This document shows, one piece after another, positions 8,079-17,637 of a stretch of DNA of 64,000 bases. The stretch is from Pusillimonas sp. MFBS29. Its GTDB lineage: Bacteria; Pseudomonadota; Gammaproteobacteria; Burkholderiales; Burkholderiaceae_B. The stretch is taken from positions 62,001 to 126,000 of the forward strand of contig NZ_JAJEWL010000005.1 in the NCBI RefSeq assembly GCF_020687695.1, given 5' to 3'. The notes under the pieces are model-generated. The model had not been told where the DNA came from, made no database searches, and saw nothing but the letters and a program-made list of their open reading frames with translations. A program made the translations under genes and the position numbers. Numbering within the stretch: position 1 is the stretch's first letter; every line of letters begins with the position of its first letter.

Positions 8079-9872
8079 ATGTCTACCCAATCCAATACTC
8101 CGGTCGCTGGTGTTCAGAAAATGACACCCTCTGAAGCCTTTGTGGAAACACTGGTCGCCAATGGCGTGACCGAAATGTTCGGCATCATGGGCTCAGCCTT
8201 CATGGATGCCATGGACATCTTCGCCCCCGCCGGTATCCGTCTGATTCCCGTGGTTCACGAACAAGGCGCCGGTCACATGGCCGACGGCTATGCCCGCGTC
8301 AGCGGCCGCCACGGTGTGGTGATCGGCCAGAACGGCCCCGGCATCAGCAACTGCGTAACCGCCATTGCCGCCGCCTACTGGGCGCACTCGCCGGTGGTTA
8401 TCGTCACGCCTGAAGCCGGCACCATGGGCATAGGCCTCGGCGGCTTCCAGGAAGGCAATCAACTGCCCATGTTCCAGGAGTTCACCAAATACCAGGGCCA
8501 CGTCACCCACCCTGCCCGCATGGCCGAGTACACAGCGCGCTGTTTCGACCGGGCACTGTCCGAGATGGGCCCCACACAGCTGAACATTCCGCGCGACTAT
8601 TTCTACGGTGAAATCAAGGCGGAAATCCCCAAACCCCAGCGTCTGGACCGTGGCGCAGGTGGCGAACGCACCCTGAACGAAGCAGCTGAATTGCTGGCTA
8701 CCGCCAAGTTCCCCGTCATCATCTCGGGCGGCGGTGTCGTTATGGCCGACGCTGTTGAAGAATGCAAGGCCCTGGCCGAGCGACTGGGCGCACCCGTCGT
8801 GAACAGCTACCTGCACAACGACTCCTTCCCGGCCAGCCACCCATTATGGTGCGGCCCTCTGGGCTACCAGGGCTCCAAGGCAGCCATGAAGCTGATTTCA
8901 CAGGCCGACGTCGTCGTTGCCCTGGGAACCCGCCTTGGACCATTCGGCACACTGCCCCAGCACGGCATGGACTACTGGCCCAAAGACGCCAAGATCATCC
9001 AGATCGACGCCGACAACAAGATGCTGGGCCTGGTCAAGAAAATTACAGTTGGCATTTGCGGCGACGCCAAGGCTGCAGCGGTCGCCCTGCAACAGCGTCT
9101 GGAAGGCAAGACGCTGGCCTGCGATGCAAGCAAAGACGAACGTGCCGGCAAGATTCAGGCAGAAAAAGCTGCCTGGGAAAAAGAGCTCGACGAATGGACC
9201 CACGAGCGCGACTCTTTCAGCCTGGACATGATCGAAGAGCAAAAGAGCGAAGGCAATTATCTGCATCCGCGTCAGGTCCTGCGTGAGCTGGAAAAAGCCA
9301 TGCCCGAAGACGTTATGGTTTCGACTGACATCGGCAATATCAACTCGGTGGCAAACAGCTACCTGCGCTTCGAAAAGCCACGCAGCTTCTTCGCTCCCAT
9401 GAGCTGGGGCAACTGCGGCTACGCCTTGCCCACCATCATTGGCGCCAAAGTGGCAGCACCTCATCGCCCCGCCATTTCCTACGCCGGCGACGGCGCCTGG
9501 GGCATGAGCATGTCGGAAATCATGACCTGCGTACGCCATGACATTCCCGTCACGGCCGTGGTATTCCACAACCGTCAGTGGGGCGCCGAGAAGAAGAACC
9601 AGGTGGACTTCTACAACCGTCGTTTCGTTGCCGGTGAACTCGATAACCAAAGCTTTGCGGGCATCGCCAAGGCCATGGGTGCCGAAGGCATCGTGGTCGA
9701 CAAACTGGAAGATGTCGGCCCGGCCCTGAAGAAAGCCGTGGACATGCAAATGAACGAAGGCAAGACCACCATTGTCGAGATCATGTGCACTCGCGAACTG
9801 GGCGACCCCTTCCGTCGTGATGCCTTGTCCAAGCCAGTACGCTTCCTGGACAAGTACAAAGACTACGTCTGA
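8079..9872 (+). CDS. xsc: Sulfoacetaldehyde acetyltransferase
   Basis: Thiamine-diphosphate enzyme that cleaves sulfoacetaldehyde with phosphate to acetyl phosphate and sulfite, the desulfonation step of taurine breakdown. The 597-residue product has the N-terminal pyrimidine-binding domain with its glutamate (IPVVHEQGAGHMADGYARVS), the central domain (DVVVALGTRLGPFG) and the ThDP/Mg motif GDG...N (YAGDGAWGMS, then FHNRQWGAEKKNQ) near residues 465-505. Length and the whole-chain pattern fit Xsc rather than acetolactate synthase. pta follows after 15 bp, the usual xsc-pta pair, and tauXY is divergent upstream. Confidence 0.95.
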   Translation: MSTQSNTPVAGVQKMTPSEAFVETLVANGVTEMFGIMGSAFMDAMDIFAPAGIRLIPVVHEQGAGHMADGYARVSGRHGVVIGQNGPGISNCVTAIAAAYWAHSPVVIVTPEAGTMGIGLGGFQEGNQLPMFQEFTKYQGHVTHPARMAEYTARCFDRALSEMGPTQLNIPRDYFYGEIKAEIPKPQRLDRGAGGERTLNEAAELLATAKFPVIISGGGVVMADAVEECKALAERLGAPVVNSYLHNDSFPASHPLWCGPLGYQGSKAAMKLISQADVVVALGTRLGPFGTLPQHGMDYWPKDAKIIQIDADNKMLGLVKKITVGICGDAKAAAVALQQRLEGKTLACDASKDERAGKIQAEKAAWEKELDEWTHERDSFSLDMIEEQKSEGNYLHPRQVLRELEKAMPEDVMVSTDIGNINSVANSYLRFEKPRSFFAPMSWGNCGYALPTIIGAKVAAPHRPAISYAGDGAWGMSMSEIMTCVRHDIPVTAVVFHNRQWGAEKKNQVDFYNRRFVAGELDNQSFAGIAKAMGAEGIVVDKLEDVGPALKKAVDMQMNEGKTTIVEIMCTRELGDPFRRDALSKPVRFLDKYKDYV

Positions 9873-9887
9873 GCCCGGGAGTCGGCC

Positions 9888-10898
9888 ATGAGCCTGCTGG
9901 AAAGTATTATTGCCAGGGCACGCGCCACGCCAAAACGCATAGTACTGTGCGAGGCGGAAGATCCGCGTGTACTGCACGCTGCCCGGCGGGCCACCGACGA
10001 CGGCATCGCCCACATCATTCTTGTGGGCGAGCTGTCGAAAATCACCGCTGCCGGCCAAATGCATGACATCAGCCTGAACGGCATGGAGATCGTCGACCCG
10101 ACACAATCCGTGCTTTCGGAGCAGTTGCAGCAGGCGCTGCTGGAACTGCGCCGGAAGCGCGGCATGACACCGGAACAGGCAGAGGTTGCCGTCAGGCAGC
10201 CTCTGGTCTTTGCAACGCTCATGCTGCGTCAGGGGCTGGCAGATGGTTCGGTTGCAGGAGCCGTGCATACAACGGCCGATGTCGTGCGCAACGCTATCCA
10301 GATAGTTGGCACCCGACCAGAAACCCGGCTGGTATCCAGCTTCTTTCTCATGCTGCGCGAGCGTCCATTTCATACCACTACCCAGGCCATGATATTTTCC
10401 GATTGCGGCCTGGTCATTGACCCCACAGAAGAAGAACTGTCTGACATTGCGTTGGCCGCGACCGACAGTGCCCACGCTTTGCTCAATGACGAACCCAAAG
10501 TTGCCATGTTGTCTTTTTCGACCCGTGGCAGCGCCAAGCACCAGAACGTGGAAAAAGTACGTCGTGCCACAGAGCGGGTCAAAAGCCAGCGGCCGCAACT
10601 GGCCATAGAAGGCGACGTACAGCTCGATGCCGCGATTGTGCCCCAGGTTGCCCTGAGCAAGACGCCGGGCTCAGCCGTAGCGGGTCAGGCCAATGTGCTG
10701 ATTTTCCCCAACCTGGATGCCGCCAATATTGCCTACAAGCTTACGGAAAGGCTGGGCGAAGCAACTGCCATCGGCCCCTTGCTGCAAGGCTTGAACAAAC
10801 CGGCCAACGATCTTTCCAGAGGTTGCAGCGCCAACGATGTCTATAACGTGATTGCCGTTACCGGGGTGCAGGCCCAGGCGCTGAGCGCTACTGCCTGA
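9888..10898 (+). CDS. pta: Phosphate acetyltransferase
   Basis: Converts the acetyl phosphate released by Xsc into acetyl-CoA. The 336 residues form a single PTA_PTB domain (RIVLCEAEDPRVLHAARRAT, GTRPETRLVSSFFLML, IFPNLDAANIAYKLTERLG), without the extra N-terminal domains of long E. coli-type Pta. GGGAG nine bases upstream of the ATG supports the start. It is cotranscribed with xsc. Its last 11 bases overlap the 3' end of the convergent cobT-like gene. A second PTA domain in the window is fused to malic enzyme (47908-50205). Confidence 0.93.
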   Translation: MSLLESIIARARATPKRIVLCEAEDPRVLHAARRATDDGIAHIILVGELSKITAAGQMHDISLNGMEIVDPTQSVLSEQLQQALLELRRKRGMTPEQAEVAVRQPLVFATLMLRQGLADGSVAGAVHTTADVVRNAIQIVGTRPETRLVSSFFLMLRERPFHTTTQAMIFSDCGLVIDPTEEELSDIALAATDSAHALLNDEPKVAMLSFSTRGSAKHQNVEKVRRATERVKSQRPQLAIEGDVQLDAAIVPQVALSKTPGSAVAGQANVLIFPNLDAANIAYKLTERLGEATAIGPLLQGLNKPANDLSRGCSANDVYNVIAVTGVQAQALSATA

Positions 10899-12630
10899 AG
10901 CCTGGCTCACGACCCGCCAGCAGCATCAGCAACTCATCGAACACAGCATTGTCCAGACCCTGGGTCAGATCCATGGGCAGGGAACGAGGATAATAAGGGC
11001 TGAGATCCAGCCCAACGCCCAGTCCCAGGATTTCCACGGGCTGGGTCTGGGTTATCTGCCGCACCACTGATTTCAAGTGGTTGTCCAGGTAGAACTCATC
11101 GTTGGCCAGATTGGTCGCGCTGTCCATCGGCGAGCCATCGGACACCACCATCAATATGCGCCGCCGCCTGTCGGTGGCCATCAATCGCCGGCTGGCCCAC
11201 TGCACTGCCTCGCCGTCCACACCTTCCCTGTACAAATCGGGCTTCATCATTGCCACGATTTGAGCCCTGCCCCGTCGCCAGGACGTATCAACATCCTTGA
11301 AAACCAGATGGCAAGTTTCGTTCAGACGGCCCGGTGCGTCCGGCTTGCCGGCTGCAAACCAGTCTTTGCGGGCGCGACCGCCATTCCAGGACATCGTGGT
11401 GAATCCCAGCACCTCGGTGGCAACGCCTGCCTGCCCAAGGGCACGCATCAAGATGTCCATCATCAGGGTCAGACTGGTGCTGTATTGCCTCATGGACCCT
11501 GAGCAGTCAATCAGGAAACTGATTGCACAGTCTATCACCGGAATGTATTGATCCTGCCGAAACAGACGTCGCTCGGCCGGGGAACTGATCAGCTGCGCCA
11601 GGCGCCTGCCGTCTATTACCCCTTCTTCCTGGCCGAAGAGCCAGCCATCGCGCTGTGACCGTGCCAGCACCACGCGCAATGCACGGGTCAGACGGGCCAC
11701 ATTGACACCCTGCCCGGCCACATGCTTGTCCAATGTTTCACGATATTCGCGCAACAGGGGTGCACGCACCAGTGCGGCTGCATCCAGCTCCTTATCGTAG
11801 CGCTGTGTAAAGATACGGTAACGCCCCTTCGCCTGCGCAAAGACCGCACTGTCGCCTTCATGCGCCGCGGCATAGGCTTCGCCTTCGTCCTGATCGAAAT
11901 CCAGCGAAAGGGTAAAGCTGCCGCGCCGCACGGCTTTGGTCTGCGGTGAGTCCTCGTATTCGCTTTGCACACGCTGGGCCATCTCGTGAGCGATCTGCAG
12001 CGCGTAATCGGCGTAGCGACGCTGATCGTTCCGGTAGCGCCGCAGGCCGGCCAGGGCTGTGCCGATGGCTGGAGCCAGCCCGGCGCGGGTTGGCTCCAGC
12101 AAGTCCTGGACATGCCCGGGCAGCTCATGAGCCATCAGGCGGCTCCAGGTAATCTGCGAGAGCGCAAACAGCAAGATACCCAGACTGGTTTCCGTAGCGC
12201 CCGAGTCCAGGAAAGCTTCAGACCAGATCTGGTAACGCCGGATCACGTTACGGCGCAAGCCTGGCAAGGTTTCGGGCGCCAGCGACTCCACACGCAACTG
12301 CTCCAGCCATTCGAACACCATGCGTTCAACCGGCTCCTGCGGCATCAAATCGGCATGCAGCCCTGCATCTGACAGCTGCAGACGCAAGGCCACCGCATCG
12401 GCAACACCCCGATAGGACTGCAGCGTATCGACGCCAGGCTGCAGCTGCAGATGCGGTGCATGAACGGGAATGCGCCCCTGAGGACCGTAAAGGTGGCCCC
12501 CTTCAAAGTGCAATTGCGTGCACCCGGTCAGCGCACGCAGGGCAACCGCCGACAATGCCTCGGACTTATGCTGGACACGGACGCGCTGCTGGGCGTTGTC
12601 AGCCATATTGGCAGGCGCACGGGCAGTCAT
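10888..12630 (-). CDS. CobT-like VWA protein (cobaltochelatase CobT family)
   Basis: Product of 580 residues resembling CobT, the large AAA-partner subunit of aerobic cobaltochelatase CobNST. The N-terminal half matches the CobT helical region; the C-terminal half (from about residue 385) is a von Willebrand A domain with a complete metal-ion motif DCSGSM, followed by LGFTTMSWNGG, RILMVVSDGSP and LGVGLDLSPYYPRS, close to CobT in order and wording. It follows the cobS-like gene by 15 bp, as in cobST operons. No cobN (a very large gene) or other cobalamin gene is in the window, so metal chelation is unproven; MoxR/VWA-type chaperone work on another enzyme is an alternative. Its 3' end overlaps pta by 11 bp, tail to tail. 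Confidence 0.8.
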   Translation of the reverse strand: MTARAPANMADNAQQRVRVQHKSEALSAVALRALTGCTQLHFEGGHLYGPQGRIPVHAPHLQLQPGVDTLQSYRGVADAVALRLQLSDAGLHADLMPQEPVERMVFEWLEQLRVESLAPETLPGLRRNVIRRYQIWSEAFLDSGATETSLGILLFALSQITWSRLMAHELPGHVQDLLEPTRAGLAPAIGTALAGLRRYRNDQRRYADYALQIAHEMAQRVQSEYEDSPQTKAVRRGSFTLSLDFDQDEGEAYAAAHEGDSAVFAQAKGRYRIFTQRYDKELDAAALVRAPLLREYRETLDKHVAGQGVNVARLTRALRVVLARSQRDGWLFGQEEGVIDGRRLAQLISSPAERRLFRQDQYIPVIDCAISFLIDCSGSMRQYSTSLTLMMDILMRALGQAGVATEVLGFTTMSWNGGRARKDWFAAGKPDAPGRLNETCHLVFKDVDTSWRRGRAQIVAMMKPDLYREGVDGEAVQWASRRLMATDRRRRILMVVSDGSPMDSATNLANDEFYLDNHLKSVVRQITQTQPVEILGLGVGLDLSPYYPRSLPMDLTQGLDNAVFDELLMLLAGREPGFRQ

Positions 12631-12645
12631 GAACTGATAGCCCGA

Positions 12646-13641
12646 TCAGGCTTGCGGCTGCGCCTGAGGCGCCGCATGCACGCCGGATTCGGCCATATCC
12701 TGGTCGAAACAGCGTTGATAATATTCGGCAACCGTGGCACGCTCGGCCTCGTCACACTTGTTCAGGAATGACAGACGGAAGGCCACTTGTTCATCACCGA
12801 AAATCTGAATATTCTCTGCCCAGGTTATCACCGTACGGGGTGACATAAGCGTAGAAATGTCGCCAGCCTCAAACCCCTTGCGCGTCAGGCTTGCAACCCC
12901 CACCATCGCGGTCAGCAGTTTCCTGCCGCGCTCATTATTCAGCTCGGGAACTCTTGCCAGCACAATCGCGGCTTCATCGGCAGGATCCAGATAATTCAGC
13001 GTAGCCACAATATTCCAGCGATCCAGCTGTGCGTGGTTCAGCATCTGCGTGCCCTGATACAGGCCGTTCAGATTACCGAGCCCTATCGTATTCGAGGTTG
13101 CAAACAGGCGGAAACCCTCGTGCGGGCGTATGACACGATTCTGATCCAGCAGCGTAAAGCTGCCGTCGCGCTCGAGTATGCGCTGGATGACGAACATGAC
13201 GTCCGGGCGACCGGCGTCGTATTCATCGAATATCAACGCAACCGGTCGCTGCAGCGCCCAGGGCACGATGCCTTCCTGGAACTCGGTCACCTGCACGCCA
13301 TCGCGTATCACTATGGCATCCCTTCCGACCAGATCCAGCCGGCTGATGTGACCGTCCAGATTGACTCGCACACAAGGCCAGTTCAACCTGGCGGCAATCT
13401 GCTCGATATGCGTTGATTTACCGGTGCCATGCAGACCCTGAACCATAACCCGTCGGTTACGCGCAAAACCGGCCAGAATCGCCAGCGTGACATCGTGATT
13501 GAAACGGTAGACATCATCGATTTCAGGAACATGCTCTTCCCGCTCGATGAAGGCCGGCACCATCAGGTCTGAATCCAGACCGAATACATCCCTGACAGAA
13601 ACATTGTGCATGGGCGGCATGGCCACCGGAGCTTGAGACAT
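12646..13641 (-). CDS. CobS-like AAA+ ATPase (MoxR/CobS family)
   Basis: AAA+ ATPase of 331 residues, matching the known length of CobS (about 330). Walker A is GLHGTGKST (about residue 72), Walker B is ALIFDEYDAG, and sensor-1 is FATSNTIGLG. The N-terminal region (VSVRDVFGLDSDLMVPAF) is the characteristic CobS entry segment. The start at 13641 has GAGGG seven bases upstream; the longer in-frame start at 13665 is not supported. It precedes the CobT-like gene. In CobNST the CobS-CobT complex drives cobalt insertion with CobN, which is not present here. Confidence 0.82.
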   Translation of the reverse strand: MSQAPVAMPPMHNVSVRDVFGLDSDLMVPAFIEREEHVPEIDDVYRFNHDVTLAILAGFARNRRVMVQGLHGTGKSTHIEQIAARLNWPCVRVNLDGHISRLDLVGRDAIVIRDGVQVTEFQEGIVPWALQRPVALIFDEYDAGRPDVMFVIQRILERDGSFTLLDQNRVIRPHEGFRLFATSNTIGLGNLNGLYQGTQMLNHAQLDRWNIVATLNYLDPADEAAIVLARVPELNNERGRKLLTAMVGVASLTRKGFEAGDISTLMSPRTVITWAENIQIFGDEQVAFRLSFLNKCDEAERATVAEYYQRCFDQDMAESGVHAAPQAQPQA

Positions 13642-13687
13642 AAAAATCCCTCGGTTAGATAGCAAGCCTGGCCTGCCATTGTGCGGC

Positions 13688-14503
13688 TCAGGCTTCGTGT
13701 TCGTTGGCGCTATTGGCCCTTTCTATATCAGCCAGTATGGCGGCTGCCCGGTTCAGGGCAGGCAGACATTGCAGCGACTTTTCCGCAGTCATGCGCATGA
13801 TCGGCGCCTGCATGGCGACCGCCATGTTCGACTTGCCGTCGGCTGCCGGTACCAGCACAGCGACGCAAAACAAGCCCGGCAGAAACTCTTCATCGTCGAA
13901 GGCGTAGCCATCACGCCGTACCCGCTCTATTTCCGCTTCGACCTGATCCATGGTCGTCAGTGTCTTTTCGGTGTACTGCTCAAGCGAGGTCTGCGCCAGC
14001 AGGCGCCGGCGTTGCGATGACGTCATCTGGGCCAGAAACAGCTTGCCACTGGCCGAACAGTGCACCGGCACACGCGATCCGGGATGCAGGTAGAAGCGCA
14101 ATGGCGCCAGAGTTTCCACCCTGTCCAGATACAGAACCTGGCTGCCCGAGCAGGTCGTGATATTGCAGCTTTCTCCGACTTCTCCGACCAACTGGCGCAG
14201 TACCGAGTGCCTGGCGCCGTGTACTGTGTCATTCAGCAGGAGGTTCTCGGCCATGCGGCGCAGGCGCTGGCCCGTGCTGTACTGGCGCCCGTCACCATCA
14301 CGCTGGATCATGCCGGCGCCTTCAAGTTGCTGCAGCATGCGGTGCAGGGTAGGTTTAGGCAGCCCCAGCTCATCGACCAGGCTTTGCAAAGAGAAATACT
14401 GGTTCTTCTGCGCGATGACCTCAAGCAATGCAAACAGGCGCATTGTGGGCGTGTTGCCGTCTATCTTGGGTTCGTCGATGGTAACTGGATGGTCCAATGT
14501 CAT
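13688..14503 (-). CDS. IclR-family transcriptional regulator
   Basis: DNA-binding regulator of 271 residues with an N-terminal winged helix (MRLFALLEVIAQ, LGLPKPTLHRMLQQLEGAG, about residues 21-80) and a C-terminal IclR ligand-binding domain (YLDRVETLAPLRFYLHPGSRVPVHCSASGK...). It sits 46 bp upstream of the cobS-like gene on the same strand and may be cotranscribed with cobST. Its effector is unknown; IclR proteins usually control catabolic genes nearby, so the cobST pair or an unseen locus are candidate targets. Confidence 0.88.
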   Translation of the reverse strand: MTLDHPVTIDEPKIDGNTPTMRLFALLEVIAQKNQYFSLQSLVDELGLPKPTLHRMLQQLEGAGMIQRDGDGRQYSTGQRLRRMAENLLLNDTVHGARHSVLRQLVGEVGESCNITTCSGSQVLYLDRVETLAPLRFYLHPGSRVPVHCSASGKLFLAQMTSSQRRRLLAQTSLEQYTEKTLTTMDQVEAEIERVRRDGYAFDDEEFLPGLFCVAVLVPAADGKSNMAVAMQAPIMRMTAEKSLQCLPALNRAAAILADIERANSANEHEA

Positions 14504-14568
14504 AAATTCATATTTTAAAATTAGGAATGAATTGTACCGTTTTTTAGAACTTTAGCGAAGTGTCATCC

Positions 14569-14601
14569 AAAAAAAAGCACCTGCGCGTGGCAAGTGCTTT
14601 T
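14569..14601 (-). terminator. Rho-independent terminator after typA
   Basis: On the minus strand AAAAGCAC (14601-14594) pairs with GTGCTTTT (14580-14573) and runs into further T's to 14569, just past the typA stop codon. It ends the rimP-typA operon. Confidence 0.8.
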
Positions 14602-14616
14602 CCAGGGGTCAAGTGC

Positions 14617-16437
14617 TTAGCTCGCTTCGCGTGAGGCGCGGCGACGCTCGTGCTCTTGCAGATAACGCTTGCGCAGACGAATCGACTTCGGTGTTACTTC
14701 CACCAATTCATCGTCGGCAATGAATTCAACGGCATACTCCAGGGTGAGCTGTACCGGAGGTATCAGGTCAATATGTTCGTCTTTACCCGAAGAGCGTATG
14801 TTGGTCAGCTTCTTTTCCTTGATGGGGTTGACCACCAGGTCATTGTCGCGGCTGTGTATGCCTATGACCATGCCTTCGTACAACGGATCCTGGGGCGATA
14901 CAAACATGCGGCCCCGGTCCTGCAGCTTCCACAAGGCGTAAGCCACTGCCGCGCCTTCGTCCTGGCTGATCAGAACACCATTGCGACGCTCACCCACCCC
15001 GCCTTCGCGCATGGGGGCGTAGTCGTCGAAGATATGGCTCATCAGACCTGTGCCCCGGGTCAGTGTCATGAATTCGCTTTGGAAACCAATCAGGCCACGC
15101 GCAGGAATACGGTACTCCAGGCGGGTACGGCCACGGCCGTCCGCCTGCATGTCCTGCAGATCCCCCTTACGTCGGCCCAGCTCTTCCATGACGCCGCCCT
15201 GATGGCTGTCTTCCACGTCAACTGTCAGCAGCTCGTAGGGTTCCAGCTTGACGCCGTTTTCTTCCTTGAACATCACACGCGGACGCGATACGGCCAGCTC
15301 GTAACCTTCGCGACGCATGTTTTCCAGCAAAATGGTCAGGTGCAATTCACCACGACCGCAAACTTCGAACACGGTATCGTCGTCGGTGTCGTTCACACGC
15401 AGTGCCACGTTGGACTTCAGCTCGCGATCCAGGCGGTCACGCAGCTGGCGGCTGGTCACGAACTTGCCTTCGCGGCCTGCCAGCGGCGACGTGTTCACCA
15501 TGAAGTTCATGGTCAGGGTGGGCTCGTCGATGCGCAGCATGGGCAAAGCTTCGGGCGCGGCCGGATCCATGATGGTGCAGCCTATGCCGATTTCTTCAAT
15601 CCCGTTGATCAGCACGATATCGCCGGCTTGCGCTTCTTCGACCTGCTCTCGATCCAGACCTTTGAACTTCAGCACCTGATTGACGCGTCCCTTGATGGGC
15701 TGGCCTTCAGGGCCGAACTTGACCACGACGTCCTGCGCGGCACGCAAGCGTCCGCGATTGATGCGGCCCACACCGATCTTGCCTACATAAGTGCTGTAGT
15801 CCAATGAAATGATCTGCATCTGCAGAGGCGCATCTGGATCGTCTTCACGTTGGGGCACATACTTGAGTATGGTGTCGAACAAGGGACGCATGTCACCTTC
15901 ACGCACATCTTCGGTCAGACCGGCATAGCCCGACAGACCGGAAGCGTAGATGATGGGGAAATCCAGCTGCTCTTCGGTGGCACCGAGCTTGTCGAACAGG
16001 TCGAACGTGGCATTGATTGCAAAGTCCGGACGTGCGCCAGGCCTGTCGATCTTGTTGACGACCACAATGGGCTTCAGACCCAGGGCCAACGCCTTGCGCG
16101 TGACGAAACGGGTTTGGGGCATGGGGCCTTCAACCGCGTCGACCAGCAGCACCACACCGTCGACCATGGACAACACCCGCTCCACTTCGCCGCCAAAGTC
16201 GGCGTGTCCCGGAGTATCTATGATGTTGATATGCGTGCCTTCGTACTGCACAGCGCAGTTCTTGGCCAGGATGGTGATCCCACGTTCCTTTTCGATATCG
16301 CCGGAATCCATGACACGCTCGCTAACCTGCTGGTTGTCGCGAAACGTGCCTGACTGGCGCAGCAATTGATCGACCAGCGTCGTTTTGCCGTGGTCCACGT
16401 GGGCAATAATGGCCACATTGCGCAGAGCGCGATTCAT
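14617..16437 (-). CDS. typA: Ribosome-associated GTPase TypA/BipA
   Basis: Translational GTPase of 606 residues (E. coli BipA has 607) that binds the ribosome and aids assembly and stress adaptation. The G domain is N-terminal with [15 protein letters not shown] (G1), [16 protein letters not shown] (G3) and [11 protein letters not shown] (G4), followed by EF-G-like domains and the BipA C-terminal domain. The start overlaps the truB stop by 4 bp (ATGA), so translation is probably coupled. Last gene of the operon, followed by a terminator. Confidence 0.96.
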   Translation of the reverse strand: MNRALRNVAIIAHVDHGKTTLVDQLLRQSGTFRDNQQVSERVMDSGDIEKERGITILAKNCAVQYEGTHINIIDTPGHADFGGEVERVLSMVDGVVLLVDAVEGPMPQTRFVTRKALALGLKPIVVVNKIDRPGARPDFAINATFDLFDKLGATEEQLDFPIIYASGLSGYAGLTEDVREGDMRPLFDTILKYVPQREDDPDAPLQMQIISLDYSTYVGKIGVGRINRGRLRAAQDVVVKFGPEGQPIKGRVNQVLKFKGLDREQVEEAQAGDIVLINGIEEIGIGCTIMDPAAPEALPMLRIDEPTLTMNFMVNTSPLAGREGKFVTSRQLRDRLDRELKSNVALRVNDTDDDTVFEVCGRGELHLTILLENMRREGYELAVSRPRVMFKEENGVKLEPYELLTVDVEDSHQGGVMEELGRRKGDLQDMQADGRGRTRLEYRIPARGLIGFQSEFMTLTRGTGLMSHIFDDYAPMREGGVGERRNGVLISQDEGAAVAYALWKLQDRGRMFVSPQDPLYEGMVIGIHSRDNDLVVNPIKEKKLTNIRSSGKDEHIDLIPPVQLTLEYAVEFIADDELVEVTPKSIRLRKRYLQEHERRRASREAS

Positions 16438-17189
16438 AGTTCGTCCTTTTGTGTGGTGCTTGATGGCAACAGGCCGGCGGGCAAGGCATCGAGAGCAATT
16501 AAAGTAGTTTGAGGCGTTGCCATGGATTGCAACGCTTCCAGCCCAACGGCATCGTCAAGCCTGAAAGGCCCTACACGGGTACGCCGCAAGGCAATAAGAT
16601 GTGCGCCGCACCCAAGCTGGCGACCGATATCCTGAGCCAGCGTGCGTATGTAAGTACCCTTGCTGCACTGGACCGAAATCTCGGCTTCGACACCATTGAA
16701 CTGCAACAGCGTCAGGTCATGTATCGTGACCTTGCGGGCTGGCCGGTCCAGTTCAATACCCTGACGCGCGTATTCGTACAACGGCTTTCCATCACGCTTC
16801 AAGGCTGAATACATGGGCGGAATCTGTTCTATTTCACCACGAAATTGTGGCAATACGTTTTCAAACTCTGTCTGGGTAACGCCCTTGAATTCCGCAGGCG
16901 CCTGACTGACTATATTGCCGGTCAGATCACCTGAGTCAGTTTCCTCTCCGAGCCGCAAGGTCGCTACATAGCCCTTATCGGCCTCGAGCATTTTTCCTGA
17001 AATCTTGGTCGCTCGGCCCAGACAACAAACCAGCAGTCCGGTCGCAAAGGGATCCAGCGTGCCGGTATGTCCGGCCTTGCGCGCATCCAGGGCTCTTTTG
17101 GCTCGTTGCAAGGCGTGATTACTCGACAAACCTTCCGGTTTGTCCAGCAACAGGACACCATCGAGCAACTGCCCGCGTCGGGAAGCCAT
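16434..17189 (-). CDS. truB: tRNA pseudouridine(55) synthase
   Basis: Makes pseudouridine 55 in the T-loop of most tRNAs. The 251 residues hold the TruB signature KPEGLSSN and the catalytic aspartate motif GHTGTLDPFATGLL near residue 40-53; SVQCSKGTYIRTLAQDIG is the conserved mid-domain block. It is shorter than E. coli TruB (314) and has only a reduced C-terminal PUA-like region. It lies 32 bp after rbfA and overlaps typA by 4 bp. Confidence 0.95.
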   Translation of the reverse strand: MASRRGQLLDGVLLLDKPEGLSSNHALQRAKRALDARKAGHTGTLDPFATGLLVCCLGRATKISGKMLEADKGYVATLRLGEETDSGDLTGNIVSQAPAEFKGVTQTEFENVLPQFRGEIEQIPPMYSALKRDGKPLYEYARQGIELDRPARKVTIHDLTLLQFNGVEAEISVQCSKGTYIRTLAQDIGRQLGCGAHLIALRRTRVGPFRLDDAVGLEALQSMATPQTTLIALDALPAGLLPSSTTQKDEL

Positions 17190-17221
17190 CGTTTATAAAT
17201 CCATGAAAAAACGACAGCCTC

Positions 17222-17632
17222 TTAGGGCTGTTCGTCGGGGTCCTCGGGTTCCGAGGGCTTGAAAGGTTCAACCTGGGGGCGATTGGCCCGGTCTATTAGT
17301 TGTGACAGCTCTATGCCGCGCGCGAGTTGATCATCGTGGATGAAGCGCAAGGTCGGCACGGTATGAATGTGCAGCAGCTTGAACAGCAGGGAATGCAGCC
17401 AGCCAGCTTTCTCGGTCAGGGCTGCGGTCGCGACCTCGGGCTCGGCGCCCAGCACACTGAAATACACCTTGGCGTGCGCGTAATCGGCAGACAGGTCAAC
17501 AGAGGTCAGGGTGATGAGTCCGGCGCGCGACACATCGATTTCGCGCTGAATCAAGCTGGCCAGATCCTTCTGGATCTGGTCGGCCAGCCGGGTGTTGCGC
17601 CCCGGATTTGGTTTGGACTTGTGACGACCCAT
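17222..17632 (-). CDS. rbfA: 30S ribosome-binding factor A
   Basis: Small KH-fold factor for maturation of the 30S subunit and cold adaptation. The 136 residues match RbfA ([58 protein letters not shown]), with a proline- and acid-rich tail. It starts five bases after the infB stop, in the classic infB-rbfA-truB order. Confidence 0.95.
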   Translation of the reverse strand: MGRHKSKPNPGRNTRLADQIQKDLASLIQREIDVSRAGLITLTSVDLSADYAHAKVYFSVLGAEPEVATAALTEKAGWLHSLLFKLLHIHTVPTLRFIHDDQLARGIELSQLIDRANRPQVEPFKPSEPEDPDEQP

Positions 17633-17637
17633 ATTGA

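Noticed and set aside
8898-10598. Minus-strand open frame of 566 codons
   Set aside because: Antisense shadow of xsc and pta, both of which are clear on the plus strand.
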